Positions 34,177 to 43,504 of a stretch of 64,000 bases of DNA are shown here, piece by piece. The stretch is from contig JANQGX010000088.1 in NCBI GenBank assembly GCA_028282885.1, positions 1 to 64,000 on the forward strand, in the 5' to 3' direction. The stretch comes from SAR324 cluster bacterium (lineage in GTDB: Bacteria; SAR324; XYD2-FULL-50-16). The notes beneath the pieces are model-generated. The model had not been told where the DNA came from, ran no database searches, and was given only the letters and a program-made list of their open reading frames with translations. Position numbers and translations under genes: made by a program. The stretch's first letter is position 1; each line of letters opens with the position of its first letter.

Positions 34177-35541
34177 TCAGTCGGATCCTGAATCGGCTTC
34201 TACCTGTGCTATTACCGCTTCCAGGTTGCGCTGGTAGGTAACTACATATTCACCTGCTTTCAACAGGTGCTTCCCCCCGCTTTCAGACGCATCTACCACG
34301 GTCTTCAGGAACCGCATGGAGCTCTCCAGCATTTTTTTATAGGTCTTCTTCTCATACATCAGCACCCGTCTGTAGGAGATGAGTATGGCTGCCTGCTTCA
34401 GGAAGGGAAAGGCGTGGACATCGCTGACGATAGAACCGGCGGTCAGGCGATTATCGGTAATCAGGTTGGTACAATATTTGTAAGTGGCATGGGTCGCTGC
34501 AAATATTTTCTTCTTCTGGAGATCCGAACTCTCGCTGGTTATTTTTCCGACCAGCAAATCAAGCTGAATCAGTTTGAGAGCGAGATTGATTTTCTCCTTG
34601 TGCAAGGTTGTTTCCAGGCCAAGGTTGGGTATGGCTTTGCTGATATTTACCACCAGTTTGTGCATCATGGGGATACGGGTAAAGAAAAGGGCGTAGGAGG
34701 TGATAATATTGACTTCATTTAAGTACTGCTGATCGGAACCAGTTCCCTGCTCCGCCTTGATCTTGTCGATGAAGACTTTGGCAATATGCTGATAACTGCA
34801 TCCCAATTGTCCGTGAAGACTTTGCTTGACATACGGATCCTTGCTGTATCTCAGCAATTGCTTGATATCCCTCTTGGCGGAATCGATCAATTGCAGGTAG
34901 AAAGGCAGCTCGTATTGAACCTGAAGCAGCTTCTTGACTATCTTCTTGGCTTCCGATCCACCTACGTTGGCAGCGCGTTCGTATTCACCCGGACGAAACA
35001 CGCGATAGTGGCTGAGATAATCCTGGTAAACGCTGAAGAACCAGGTTGTGTGAAACATACTCAACCCGCCGTTCTCCATTAATGCGAGGGACAGTTTTTT
35101 AAGGCAGTCCAGTAGAATATCCTGTTTGCCGGAAATAACGCCGCTGTTTTTCAGATCAACAAATTTTACAATCGCTTCCAAAGCCCGGTAGGCAAACCCC
35201 TCTTCCTCCATATCGGCCGATTCCTTGATCTCACCGCGAAAATCCTTCATCTCCTGGACACTCATTATTCCAGGCTCAAGAATTTCACTCTTCCCCTGTT
35301 TGACCTTTCGTGCCTTGAAAGAGGCATTAAATGATTTTACCCTCTCCCTGGCCACCTCCAGTTTGATCTTGGGTGTTTTTTTCCCCCCTAAAAAGGGAGC
35401 TCCGGAGAAAAAACCGCCTTTGGACTTCTGTCTCCTCCCTTTTCTTTTTAATTCTGTCTGCAGGTTTGCCAGAAAATCCTTGTCCGGGACGCCTCTTTGA
35501 ATCTTGTGTAGTTGTCGTAATACTTCGCTGTCGCCTGCCAT
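34177..35541 (-). CDS. Unrecognised 454-residue, mostly helical protein
   Basis: I do not recognise a family. The first 60 residues are basic and low in structure (KRKGRRQKSKGG, then GGKKTPKIKLEVARERVKSF), after which the chain is predicted to be largely alpha-helical with regular heptad-like Leu/Ile spacing. No signal peptide, membrane segment or catalytic motif is visible, so it is probably cytoplasmic. It lies 131 bases downstream of a histidine kinase gene on the same strand and may share its transcript. The helical, basic-tailed make-up would suit a scaffold or nucleic-acid-associated protein, but that is conjecture. Confidence 0.7.
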   Translation of the reverse strand: MAGDSEVLRQLHKIQRGVPDKDFLANLQTELKRKGRRQKSKGGFFSGAPFLGGKKTPKIKLEVARERVKSFNASFKARKVKQGKSEILEPGIMSVQEMKDFRGEIKESADMEEEGFAYRALEAIVKFVDLKNSGVISGKQDILLDCLKKLSLALMENGGLSMFHTTWFFSVYQDYLSHYRVFRPGEYERAANVGGSEAKKIVKKLLQVQYELPFYLQLIDSAKRDIKQLLRYSKDPYVKQSLHGQLGCSYQHIAKVFIDKIKAEQGTGSDQQYLNEVNIITSYALFFTRIPMMHKLVVNISKAIPNLGLETTLHKEKINLALKLIQLDLLVGKITSESSDLQKKKIFAATHATYKYCTNLITDNRLTAGSIVSDVHAFPFLKQAAILISYRRVLMYEKKTYKKMLESSMRFLKTVVDASESGGKHLLKAGEYVVTYQRNLEAVIAQVEADSGSD

Positions 35542-35672
35542 TTTTCAGCTTTATTAGGTTGGCCGAATGAGTTAAAATGCCTCCCGATTTGTGTTTTAAA
35601 CTTATCATAATTCGGGTTGAATGCACAAGCTTCCGAAGCTCGTGGCAAATTCACCGGTGGTCGGGGTCGCTG

Positions 35673-37097
35673 TCAGGAAAGGATTTGGTCGGAAGGTAAC
35701 AAAAAGCGGAGGGTCGCTCCCCTTTCGGGATTGTTTTCTGCCCATATCTGCCCCTTATGGGCTGCGATGATCTCACGGCAAATGGAGAGCCCCAGCCCTC
35801 TTCCACCTGCTCCGGTATTGGTTCTGCTGCTCTGGGTAAATCTGTCGAAGATCGAGTTCAACTCATCTTCGTTAATCCCCACTCCCTCGTCGATAACTGA
35901 AACCTGGAGTGCTGCTGTTCGCTCACTTCTTTTAAAATCCAAGGATGTAGCCAATTCACCCTCGGCAAAAGTGACTCTTATCCGACTTCCTTCATCGGAA
36001 GCCTTCAAGGCATTGGTCAGGAGGTTACGAAAAACCTGATCTATACGGCTTTTGTCACACATAAGGCGGGTGGGGATTGACGGTTTCTCGACAACAATTT
36101 CAACATTTCGATCCTTACACACGGTTTGAATATCGATCACGCTTTCATTGGCCTGTTGCCAGATATCAACCGCTTCGGGTTTGAACATCTCCTTGCCCGT
36201 ATCAAAGCTGGAAAGGTCCAACAGATCCTCTATCAGTTCCAACAATCGGTTACCGGCAATGTTCACCTGTCGGTAATAATGGAGTTTTTTATCATCATCA
36301 ATGTTTTCGAACTTGGTGAGTCCGAATTGTGAATAGGAGATGATAGCATGCAACGGGGTACGAAGCTCATGAGAGATGTTGGCCAGAAACTCACTTTTTG
36401 CCAAGTTTGCCCTCTCTGCATCCTCTTTGGCATTTTGCAATTGGCCGGTTCGCTCCTCTATTTTGATCTCCATGTCATTGATCATCTCCCGGTACCTTGA
36501 TTCCGAAAGCAACAGTCCTCCCTGGGTTTTTTCCAGTCGTTCTTTTTCCTGTGTCAAAGCTGTATTCTCATTTTGCAGCAACCATTTATAGCGTTCCCGA
36601 GCCGATTCCATATTGTAGGCGATCACTGAAATAAAGAAATAAGCCAGCATAAAACGGTACCGAATTCCAATCAGATAGGCATGTTGCTTTTCCAGGGCCG
36701 GGATGAACATCAGCACAGCCAGAAAGCCGAACAAGATGGCTGAGAAATATATCCCTTCCTTTCTGCCGACCAGGAAAAAAGCCAGCAACGGATAGATCAA
36801 AACCCAATTGAGAATGGTTCCTTCGCCCGATCCGATGACTGTGAGATAAGATAAAACGGGAACAAAAAGGAACAAACCTATCCTGTATGTTGAACGGTGG
36901 ACAGAAAACATATGCAGGCCCATCAGCCCCAGAATAATAATCGCCACAATGACAAGGCTGGCAATGAACTCGCGCAGATCATTCTCCAGAACATCAACCG
37001 CCAGAAAAACGCCCATGATAACCAAGGCAAACCAGGCAATCGCGGTTATTGCACCTTTTTTTCTGTCTTTTTCAATCCGATCAGCGTCCAAGTTCAC
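35673..37097 (-). CDS. Membrane histidine kinase
   Basis: A 474-residue sensor kinase. Six hydrophobic helices (about residues 17-165) form the input, resembling the membrane regions of several HATPase proteins without a named domain. A coiled coil (about 170-235) leads to the H-box FLANISHELRTPLHA with His at about 243, then NLLTNALKASD, VIDEGVGINED and GRGLGLSICREII complete the ATPase core. The start is either the GTG at 37097 or a TTG two codons later, which is better spaced from GAGGAG. No cognate regulator is adjacent; an unrecognised helical protein follows on the same strand. Confidence 0.88.
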   Translation of the reverse strand: MNLDADRIEKDRKKGAITAIAWFALVIMGVFLAVDVLENDLREFIASLVIVAIIILGLMGLHMFSVHRSTYRIGLFLFVPVLSYLTVIGSGEGTILNWVLIYPLLAFFLVGRKEGIYFSAILFGFLAVLMFIPALEKQHAYLIGIRYRFMLAYFFISVIAYNMESARERYKWLLQNENTALTQEKERLEKTQGGLLLSESRYREMINDMEIKIEERTGQLQNAKEDAERANLAKSEFLANISHELRTPLHAIISYSQFGLTKFENIDDDKKLHYYRQVNIAGNRLLELIEDLLDLSSFDTGKEMFKPEAVDIWQQANESVIDIQTVCKDRNVEIVVEKPSIPTRLMCDKSRIDQVFRNLLTNALKASDEGSRIRVTFAEGELATSLDFKRSERTAALQVSVIDEGVGINEDELNSIFDRFTQSSRTNTGAGGRGLGLSICREIIAAHKGQIWAENNPERGATLRFLLPSDQILS

Positions 37098-37711
37098 TCC
37101 TCAAAATCAAACTATCAGACAATTTTTCTGACTGACAGCCCCCGGGACTAAAGCTCTTCATGGAAACCGGCCAGTCATCGCTTGCCACTATGCGTTGACA
37201 TACCAAATGTCGAAATATTGAGCCTACAGGAAATTAATTCAAGTTCTCAAGTATAAAAATAATCCCCTTTGCCTCATCCCGTGTTTCATCCATATCTGTC
37301 TCGGTTATTGCTTCGGCCTGTTCACTCCCATGGCATTTTGAAAACACCTGTTTCATAATTATCGTTGATTTTCGATAACATAAAAAGGAGCATTTCTACT
37401 GTTTCAGGTATCAAAACACATACCTCAACTCATGCTCGGGCTTCAACTCGGTTGTTATATTTCAATCCAAATAATCCTGGAAAAAGCCCATGATTGATTT
37501 CAATCATTCCTGTTCTTTGTAGCAGATTTCGTTCCAATGATGGTTATCAGGATGAAAAACCTGGTAGATACTGGGGGTCAAGTCTGTTGTGCGCCTTGTA
37601 AAATGGCTTTTGAACGATGTTGGAAGAAGTGTCGGCAGGTAGGAAGAAGAAGGGCAGTTGGAGACACGCCGGCTGATCCGGACAGATCAGTCAGCGTCAA
37701 CCGGGTTGGGA
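37098..37711. other. Spacer, 614 bp
   Basis: Lies between the kinase start and the end of the activase gene. It has an 18-bp palindrome at 37490-37507 (ATGATTGA-TT-TCAATCAT). Short frames on the plus strand are not gene-like. Nothing else was recognised. Confidence 0.45.
37490..37507. repeat. Perfect palindrome
   Basis: ATGATTGA and TCAATCAT flank two bases. It could be an operator, but no gene start lies close on either side; listed as sequence only. Confidence 0.3.
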
Positions 37712-40700
37712 TCAATCTTTGAGGGATTTGACCATGAAGTGAAGTCTGTTAAGGATATTGACTTCGCTGGTTCCGGCTTCAAAATCGAGGAAGAGCAGGT
37801 TCATATCCGGGTATCTTTTTCTGATTTTCTGTTCCACTCCCTTGGAGATAACATGATTGGCTATGCATCCGAAGGGTTGCACACTGACAACGTGATTAAT
37901 ACCCTCTTCTGCAAATGCTGCAATCTCGGCTGCAATCAACCAGCCCTCTCCGAATTGGTTGGCTAGATTGAGAATTCCGCCGGCTTCCTGTGACAAACGG
38001 CTGAGTTGATGAACAGGGGAATGATAGCGGTAGTTTTGCATAATCTTTTCGGCCCGCTTCAAATAACGGTTTGCATAAACCCGAAACAGCTTAACCGCCA
38101 GATCGGAAAGTTTTCTCTCACGCAGATGCGCCTGGCGGTTAACCCGGCCATTGATGAAGTCCTGCAGAAAAAAATCGATGATAGGAGGAACCACAACCTC
38201 CACCCCCTGGGATACCAACCAATCCGTCATGTGTTGATGCCCAAAGCCATTGTATTTTATGTAGATTTCTCCTACCATCCCGATTTTTGGAAAATTACCA
38301 TTGTGGACCCGAACATTGTTAAAATCAGCAACTGCCTGCTTAAGAAGCGAAAGCACGCTATCCCCGTCATTATCTTCGATACAGCTCTTCACCCTCTCCA
38401 GGTAGGTTTCCCTGAGCGCCTGACTTATCCCCTCCTCTTTTTCACGCACCCGGGTTGAATTCACCATTTGTTGTAAAGCATCCGTGAATAAGGCTCCGCA
38501 AAGGAGAATCTTAAACAACTTCAGCCAGTTGATCTCAAATCCCGGTTGATCGTTTAAACCTTCGGCCAAAGTGCAGGAAACAACCGGAACATTCTCATAC
38601 CCTGCTGTTATCATAGCCTTTTTAATAAGGGAAAGATAACTGGAAGCCCTGCATTGACCGCCGGTTTGGACGATTCCCACCGCAGTTTCGTCGAGATTAT
38701 AGCGATTGGACTTGAGCGCTTTTATAATATCCCCGATGACGATTGTGGCGGGATAACAAATATCGTGACTGGAGTACCTGAGTCCCTGTTCCACGGACTC
38801 GCGATCGGGTTTGGGAAGATTGATCACCTGATACCCCTCCAGGGCGAACAGGGATGGAATCAAGGGCGAATAGGCATCGGCGAAGTGGGGTGCTAAAATG
38901 GTACGATGACGATCCTTAACCTCAAAAGGAGGTGTCGATATTCGCTTTTGCTTTTCCTGCTGCCGGGTATGGTTGACCAGTTTCAGGGATTCAATCATGG
39001 ATCTTAACCTCAAAACCACCGAGCCTGTGCTGTTAATCTCGTCAATCTTAACCAGGGTGTGATTTTTCCCGGCTGATTTCAAGATCTCCCTGGCTTCATC
39101 AATTACCATGGCATCAGGGCCGCATCCGAATGAGTTGAATTGCACCAGTTGGACATTGTCAGGCTGTTGCGCAACCCAGGAGGCAGCATGGTAAATTCTG
39201 TTAGGATAGCTCCACTGGGTCAATACCTGTACCTCCGACATATCCCAATCCCGCTCAAGGGGTAAAGCGTCTTCCGTTATGATATCCACACCAAGCGATG
39301 TCAGCGCCTCCGGGGTTTTGTGGTTAATCAGGGGATCGAGATGATAGGGACGGCCAGCCAGTACCACCAGGAGACGGTCCCTGTTTTTTGCCTTTTCAAT
39401 AATTTCCCTGCCTTTGGCCCGCAACGTTTTTTTATACCTGTTTTGAATAGACAACGCCTCCTCCAGTGCCTGCCTGATTACTTTTTTTGGTACCCCGAAC
39501 TGCCCCAGGTATTGTTCACAAGCTTTTTTCAGGAGCTCCTTCCGGTCAAAATTAATGGTCGGTTTGTCCAGCGGAATGCCGGCGTGTCCCCGGGGGTCCA
39601 TGGCGCTGTCAATAACTTCGCCATAGCTGCTAACCACGGGACAATTGAAAGTGTTCACAGCTCCGGCATATTCCCTGGCCTCATATATCATCAAAGGATA
39701 AAAAATACGATCAACTCCCTTTTCCATCAAATCCGCAACATGACCATGCATCAGCTTGGCGGGAAAACAGATACTGTCAGACACCACCGTTCCCGAGCCC
39801 TTTTCACAGAGTTGCATGGTTGAAACCGGGGAAAGCACGATGTTCAAGCGGCATCGTTCAAACAGGGTGACCCAGAAAGGCAGTGTTTCATACATTCCCA
39901 GGCACCTGGGCAACCCGATTCTGATCCGCTGCGGATAGTGCCGATCAGGAAGGTGGCTTAACAACAGATCGGTTTTAAACCTGAAGAAATCAAATCCCCG
40001 CTGCCTGCCATTATCATCGGCAGCAAAAAAACGTTGGCATTTGTTACCCGAGAAAAACCGGTTCTGGTTAGCAAAAGTGAAACGGGTAATAACACAGACA
40101 TTTTCACAACCCTTACAATGAATCTGTCTGGATTGATAATGGTTCACCGTATCAAGGTTTTCCAAACCAATAAATCTTGAAGCGGCGGCAGGAATCTCCT
40201 TATATCTCTCCCTGGCATGCAGGGCAGCACCATAAGCTCCCATCAATTCGGGGATGTTTGAAAAACGGATCTCTCTGCCGCTCATCACCTCCAGAGCCCT
40301 GACAACAGACAGGTTCTTGAAGGTCCCTCCCTGGACAACGATGTGGTTTCCCATTTCCGACATCCGTGACAGCTTCAAGACCTTGAACAGGCAGTTTTTA
40401 ATGACCGAATAGGAAAGACCGGCGCTGATCTCCCCGATCCCGGCTCCTTCCCTTAAGGATTGTTTTACCTTCGAGTTCATGAATACGGTGCAGCGGGTTC
40501 CCAAATCACACGGTGCCTCCGCCAGGCAGGCGATTTCTGCAAAATCCTCCACCGCGTACCCCAACGAGTTGCCAAAGGTTTCGATAAAGGAACCGCAACC
40601 GGAGGAACAGGCCTCATTGATCTCGATCCTGCTGACTGTCCCGTTATCGATGAAAATGGCCTTCATGTCTTGCCCCCCGATATCCAACACAAAAGAGACA

Positions 40701-41971
40701 TCGGGATTGATAGTTTTTGCAGCCTTAAAGTGAGCGATGGTCTCCACAACGCCGTTGTCAATCCCCAGGGCTGCCTTGATAAGATCCTCACCATAGCCGG
40801 TCACGGCTGATCCTGCTATTGTCAGGTTGACACCGGCAGTTTTCAGCTTTTCACGGAACACCTTCATTCCCATAACAACTGTATCGATAGGATTCCCCTG
40901 GTTGTTGCCATACCAAACGAACAACAACTCGCCGGCTTCTCCGGAAACAACTATTTTGGTAGTTGTGGAGCCGGAATCTATACCCAGGAATCCGAAGGTA
41001 CCGCCATGTTCCTGCAGTGGCACCTGATCAATTCGCGGATGCTTGTGTCTCTCTTTCCACTCTGCAAACTCTGTATTGTTTTTGAACAGCGGAGGCAACC
41101 GGTCTGATATCCGAATCACCTCGGAAGGATCAATCTTGAGCTGACGGCCAAATGCTTCAAAACTTGTTTTTTCACCACCGCTTCCAATCTGCTCCGCAGC
41201 GCCAAGGGCCGGAAGAATGGCAGGATGGTCCGGAAGGATGGCATCCTCTTTTTTGAAACCAATTCCGCGTAGAAATATCTCCCTGAACTTTGGGAAAAAA
41301 ACAAAAGGACCACCACAGAGCACAATTCCGGGAAGTAGATCACTTCCGCGTGCCAAAGCATTGCAGCATTGAATGGCAATGGCATGAAAGATCGAGGCCG
41401 CAATATCCGCTTTCGGTACCTTTCTCGCCAGCAGATTCTGCACATCTGTCTTGGCAAATACTCCGCAACGAGAGGCAATGGGATGTAACGAATGGTGCTC
41501 ACCTGCCAACCGGTCCAGATCGCCGGCCCCGATACCTAACAGGGTGATCATCTGATCGATAAAGGAACCGGTTCCGCCCGCGCAATTGCCATTCATCCTG
41601 ATGTCCGAGGGCGCCTGCTCATGGAAGAATATCATCTTGGAATCCTCTCCCCCCACATCCACCAGTGTTTTTGTCCCCGGATATCGCTGCTTGACATACG
41701 ACTCCACCGCCACGACCTCCTGGATGAAAGGGATGCCGCTTCTTTCGGAAATCCCCATCCCGGCCGAACCGGTCATCTGAAATGATGATCGGCATTCGCC
41801 GAGTTGACAGCTCGCCTCCTGCAAGAATCCTTCAATCGTCTCGATAATCCTGGTGTTATGGCGACGGTACCGGGAAAATACAAGCTCCCGACTACCATCT
41901 ATAACCGCTATCTTCGCCGTGGTTGAACCGATATCCAGACCAACCCGGTAAACATCCGCCATGGTTTCCAT
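37712..41971 (-). CDS. Giant duplicated 2-hydroxyacyl-CoA dehydratase-type activase (BadF/BadG + DUF2229)
   Basis: A 1419-residue protein; the start at 41971 has GGGAG six bases upstream. Two ASKHA ATPase domains of the BadF/BadG/HgdC type lie in tandem (about 8-265 and 325-600), each starting DIGSTTAK or DSGSTTTK. Both keep the two Cys that bind the bridging [4Fe-4S] cluster: NCAGGTG near 128 and RCGVF near 165; EACSSGCG near 456 and RCTVF near 492. The fused pair thus resembles one activator dimer. The rest carries the DUF2229 and dehydratase-like regions (RIGLPRCLGMYE, SFGCGPDAM). Activators of this kind use ATP to inject an electron into acyl-CoA dehydratases or reductases. No such dehydratase is nearby. 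MarR-type operators lie just upstream. Confidence 0.88.
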   Translation of the reverse strand: METMADVYRVGLDIGSTTAKIAVIDGSRELVFSRYRRHNTRIIETIEGFLQEASCQLGECRSSFQMTGSAGMGISERSGIPFIQEVVAVESYVKQRYPGTKTLVDVGGEDSKMIFFHEQAPSDIRMNGNCAGGTGSFIDQMITLLGIGAGDLDRLAGEHHSLHPIASRCGVFAKTDVQNLLARKVPKADIAASIFHAIAIQCCNALARGSDLLPGIVLCGGPFVFFPKFREIFLRGIGFKKEDAILPDHPAILPALGAAEQIGSGGEKTSFEAFGRQLKIDPSEVIRISDRLPPLFKNNTEFAEWKERHKHPRIDQVPLQEHGGTFGFLGIDSGSTTTKIVVSGEAGELLFVWYGNNQGNPIDTVVMGMKVFREKLKTAGVNLTIAGSAVTGYGEDLIKAALGIDNGVVETIAHFKAAKTINPDVSFVLDIGGQDMKAIFIDNGTVSRIEINEACSSGCGSFIETFGNSLGYAVEDFAEIACLAEAPCDLGTRCTVFMNSKVKQSLREGAGIGEISAGLSYSVIKNCLFKVLKLSRMSEMGNHIVVQGGTFKNLSVVRALEVMSGREIRFSNIPELMGAYGAALHARERYKEIPAAASRFIGLENLDTVNHYQSRQIHCKGCENVCVITRFTFANQNRFFSGNKCQRFFAADDNGRQRGFDFFRFKTDLLLSHLPDRHYPQRIRIGLPRCLGMYETLPFWVTLFERCRLNIVLSPVSTMQLCEKGSGTVVSDSICFPAKLMHGHVADLMEKGVDRIFYPLMIYEAREYAGAVNTFNCPVVSSYGEVIDSAMDPRGHAGIPLDKPTINFDRKELLKKACEQYLGQFGVPKKVIRQALEEALSIQNRYKKTLRAKGREIIEKAKNRDRLLVVLAGRPYHLDPLINHKTPEALTSLGVDIITEDALPLERDWDMSEVQVLTQWSYPNRIYHAASWVAQQPDNVQLVQFNSFGCGPDAMVIDEAREILKSAGKNHTLVKIDEINSTGSVVLRLRSMIESLKLVNHTRQQEKQKRISTPPFEVKDRHRTILAPHFADAYSPLIPSLFALEGYQVINLPKPDRESVEQGLRYSSHDICYPATIVIGDIIKALKSNRYNLDETAVGIVQTGGQCRASSYLSLIKKAMITAGYENVPVVSCTLAEGLNDQPGFEINWLKLFKILLCGALFTDALQQMVNSTRVREKEEGISQALRETYLERVKSCIEDNDGDSVLSLLKQAVADFNNVRVHNGNFPKIGMVGEIYIKYNGFGHQHMTDWLVSQGVEVVVPPIIDFFLQDFINGRVNRQAHLRERKLSDLAVKLFRVYANRYLKRAEKIMQNYRYHSPVHQLSRLSQEAGGILNLANQFGEGWLIAAEIAAFAEEGINHVVSVQPFGCIANHVISKGVEQKIRKRYPDMNLLFLDFEAGTSEVNILNRLHFMVKSLKD

Positions 41972-42021
41972 ATTTCGCTCCCTGGTGAACAATCCTGATC
42001 GAAAGACTGATGACAAAAGGT

Positions 42022-42065
42022 AAATACATAACGCGTTAAATATATAGTTAACGCGTTATGTATTT
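42022..42065. promoter_or_regulatory. Double MarR-type operator upstream of the activase gene
   Basis: AAATACATAACGCGTTAA (42022-42039) and TTAACGCGTTATGTATTT (42048-42065) are perfect 18-bp inverted arms around ATATATAG, and each contains its own TAACGCGTTA palindrome. On the minus strand a TTGACA (42068-42073) precedes them, so one palindrome falls between -35 and -10 of the activase promoter. The same ATAACGCGTTAT lies in the MarR promoter at 42745. Confidence 0.75.
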
Positions 42066-42214
42066 GATGTCAAGAAGAGGTTTTTATTGTTATCAATAGA
42101 ACAGGCGGATTTCGGGTTGGATACACATCGGCGCCCGTGTTCTTGCCAATAAGGTGAATTCGGATGGAGCTGCTGATTCTGCCCGGAATTCTGTATATGG
42201 AAACCGCCCGGGAG

Positions 42215-42694
42215 TTATTTGTCCCGGGGAATATCCAGGAGGGAGCTAAAGGGGTTTGAGACCTGGCTATTGAAATAGTCGAGGATTTCCATCAGATCCT
42301 GGTATTTTTCCTCTCCGATTTTGCGCATGATTTTCTGATTGGCTTTGATGAGGATCGGAATGACCGTATTGACGATACCGGTTCCCTCACGCGTTAAATA
42401 GATTCTGAGACAGCGCTTGTCCAGGGGATCTTTCCGTCTTTCAATAAGATTATTGGTCTCCAGGCCGTTGATGATTCGTGTGATATTGGTTCGTCCTTTG
42501 AAAACGCTGGCCGCCAGTTGAATTTGCGATACACCTTCACTTTTGTACAGGCTTAGCAGGACCTGGGCCTGTTCCGGTGTAATTTGCATCCCCAGGTGGT
42601 TGATCAGTTTCTGAAACTGCCCCCTGGCCAGCCAGGCAGTCTGTTGCAGTCGAAAGCCGATGAACCCCTCAATTTCAAGTCTTTTGTAACTCAT
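42215..42694 (-). CDS. MarR-family transcriptional regulator
   Basis: A 159-residue winged-helix regulator. The start is the ATG at 42694; a longer TTG frame would run through the promoter and operator. The helix-turn-helix is SQIQLAASVFKGRTNITRII and the wing holds ERRKDPLDKRCLRIYLT, the DxR pattern of MarR proteins. The activase gene lies downstream in the same direction behind its own promoter. The palindrome ATAACGCGTTAT appears in the MarR promoter and twice before the activase, so this protein probably represses both and releases them on ligand binding. The ligand is unknown; CoA thioesters or aromatic acids would fit the activase link. Confidence 0.88.
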   Translation of the reverse strand: MSYKRLEIEGFIGFRLQQTAWLARGQFQKLINHLGMQITPEQAQVLLSLYKSEGVSQIQLAASVFKGRTNITRIINGLETNNLIERRKDPLDKRCLRIYLTREGTGIVNTVIPILIKANQKIMRKIGEEKYQDLMEILDYFNSQVSNPFSSLLDIPRDK

Positions 42695-42737
42695 TTGTTG
42701 AACTCGTTTGGATTTTTCATTTTTGATGAGATTACAA

Positions 42738-42765
42738 ATTATCGATAACGCGTTATTAATGTCAA
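42738..42765 (-). promoter_or_regulatory. Autoregulated promoter of the MarR gene
   Basis: On the minus strand TTGACA (42765-42760), a 16-base spacer and GATAAT (42743-42738) form a near-consensus promoter. The 12-bp palindrome ATAACGCGTTAT (42745-42756) lies wholly inside the spacer, the classic place for a repressor to exclude polymerase. Confidence 0.7.
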
Positions 42766-42850
42766 GTCCGATCAATTTATAATCGACCGAATGAAGCTGC
42801 CAATGGTCTGTCCAGACTCTCGTTGATCAAGCTTCCAACGACTTTGAGGG

Positions 42851-43417
42851 TTATTTCATCTCCAACTTTTTCCCATTTTCCAAAAGTGTTATCGATTCCC
42901 GTATCCGTTTTTCCCGGGTCTCTTTTCTTTTGGCATCGGCAATCCAGCCGAAAAATCGTTTTTGATAGGAAGGCGCCAGACTCTGAAAGAATTTGTCTGC
43001 CTGGTTGTTACCGGCCAGGGCTGAAGCGAACTCATCGGCCAGTGATTCCGGTATTAGCGGTCCGTCAGGCTTGTCCCAGTTTCCCAGGCGCTTCGCTTCA
43101 TTAACCTTCTTCAGACCGGTCGGCTCCATATTTCCCTGCCGAATTAATCTTTCGACCCGGTTTTTATTGGATTGGGACCACTTACTGTTTGACTTGCGGG
43201 GGGTTATTTTCCTGGCATACCTTTCATCATCGATTTTCCTGATGATGCTATCCACCCAGCCAAAGCAGAGAGATTCTTCAACAACCGCTTCATAGTCGAT
43301 GCTTGGTAGGCCGGTGTGTTTTTTATAAAAGATGAGCCAGATTCCACCGGATTGATCATGATTTGTCTTGAGCCACTCTCTCCACTCATCGCGGGTTTTG
43401 AAATATAACTCTTCCAT
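42851..43417 (-). CDS. YdeI/OmpD-associated family protein
   Basis: A 188-residue soluble protein matching the YdeI (OmpD-associated, so-called bacteriocin-protection) family: WREWLKTNHDQSGGIWLIFY, the core YEAVVEESLCFGWVDSIIRK, the basic ITPRKSNSKWSQSNKNRVERL and the C-terminal FFQSLAPSYQKRFFGWIADA. The length is normal. The biochemical role of the family is not settled; links to peptide resistance and to outer-membrane protein regulation have been proposed. It begins the long one-directional run of small minus-strand genes that reaches 53.8 kb. Confidence 0.85.
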   Translation of the reverse strand: MEELYFKTRDEWREWLKTNHDQSGGIWLIFYKKHTGLPSIDYEAVVEESLCFGWVDSIIRKIDDERYARKITPRKSNSKWSQSNKNRVERLIRQGNMEPTGLKKVNEAKRLGNWDKPDGPLIPESLADEFASALAGNNQADKFFQSLAPSYQKRFFGWIADAKRKETREKRIRESITLLENGKKLEMK

Positions 43418-43504
43418 AGCTTCATCTCAAATATTCGGATTTAACGCTCACTGAGAGATGAGGGAACAAACATACAAATTGGATTTGCAAGCAAGAGATC
43501 TGCC

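Noticed and set aside
42389-42402. ACGCGTTAAATA inside the MarR coding region as a further operator
   Set aside because: Only half of the palindrome is present and it encodes part of the conserved wing; likely chance.
42695-42775. TTG start at 42775 for the MarR gene
   Set aside because: It would place the promoter and the operator palindrome inside the coding sequence; the ATG at 42694 begins the family-like protein.
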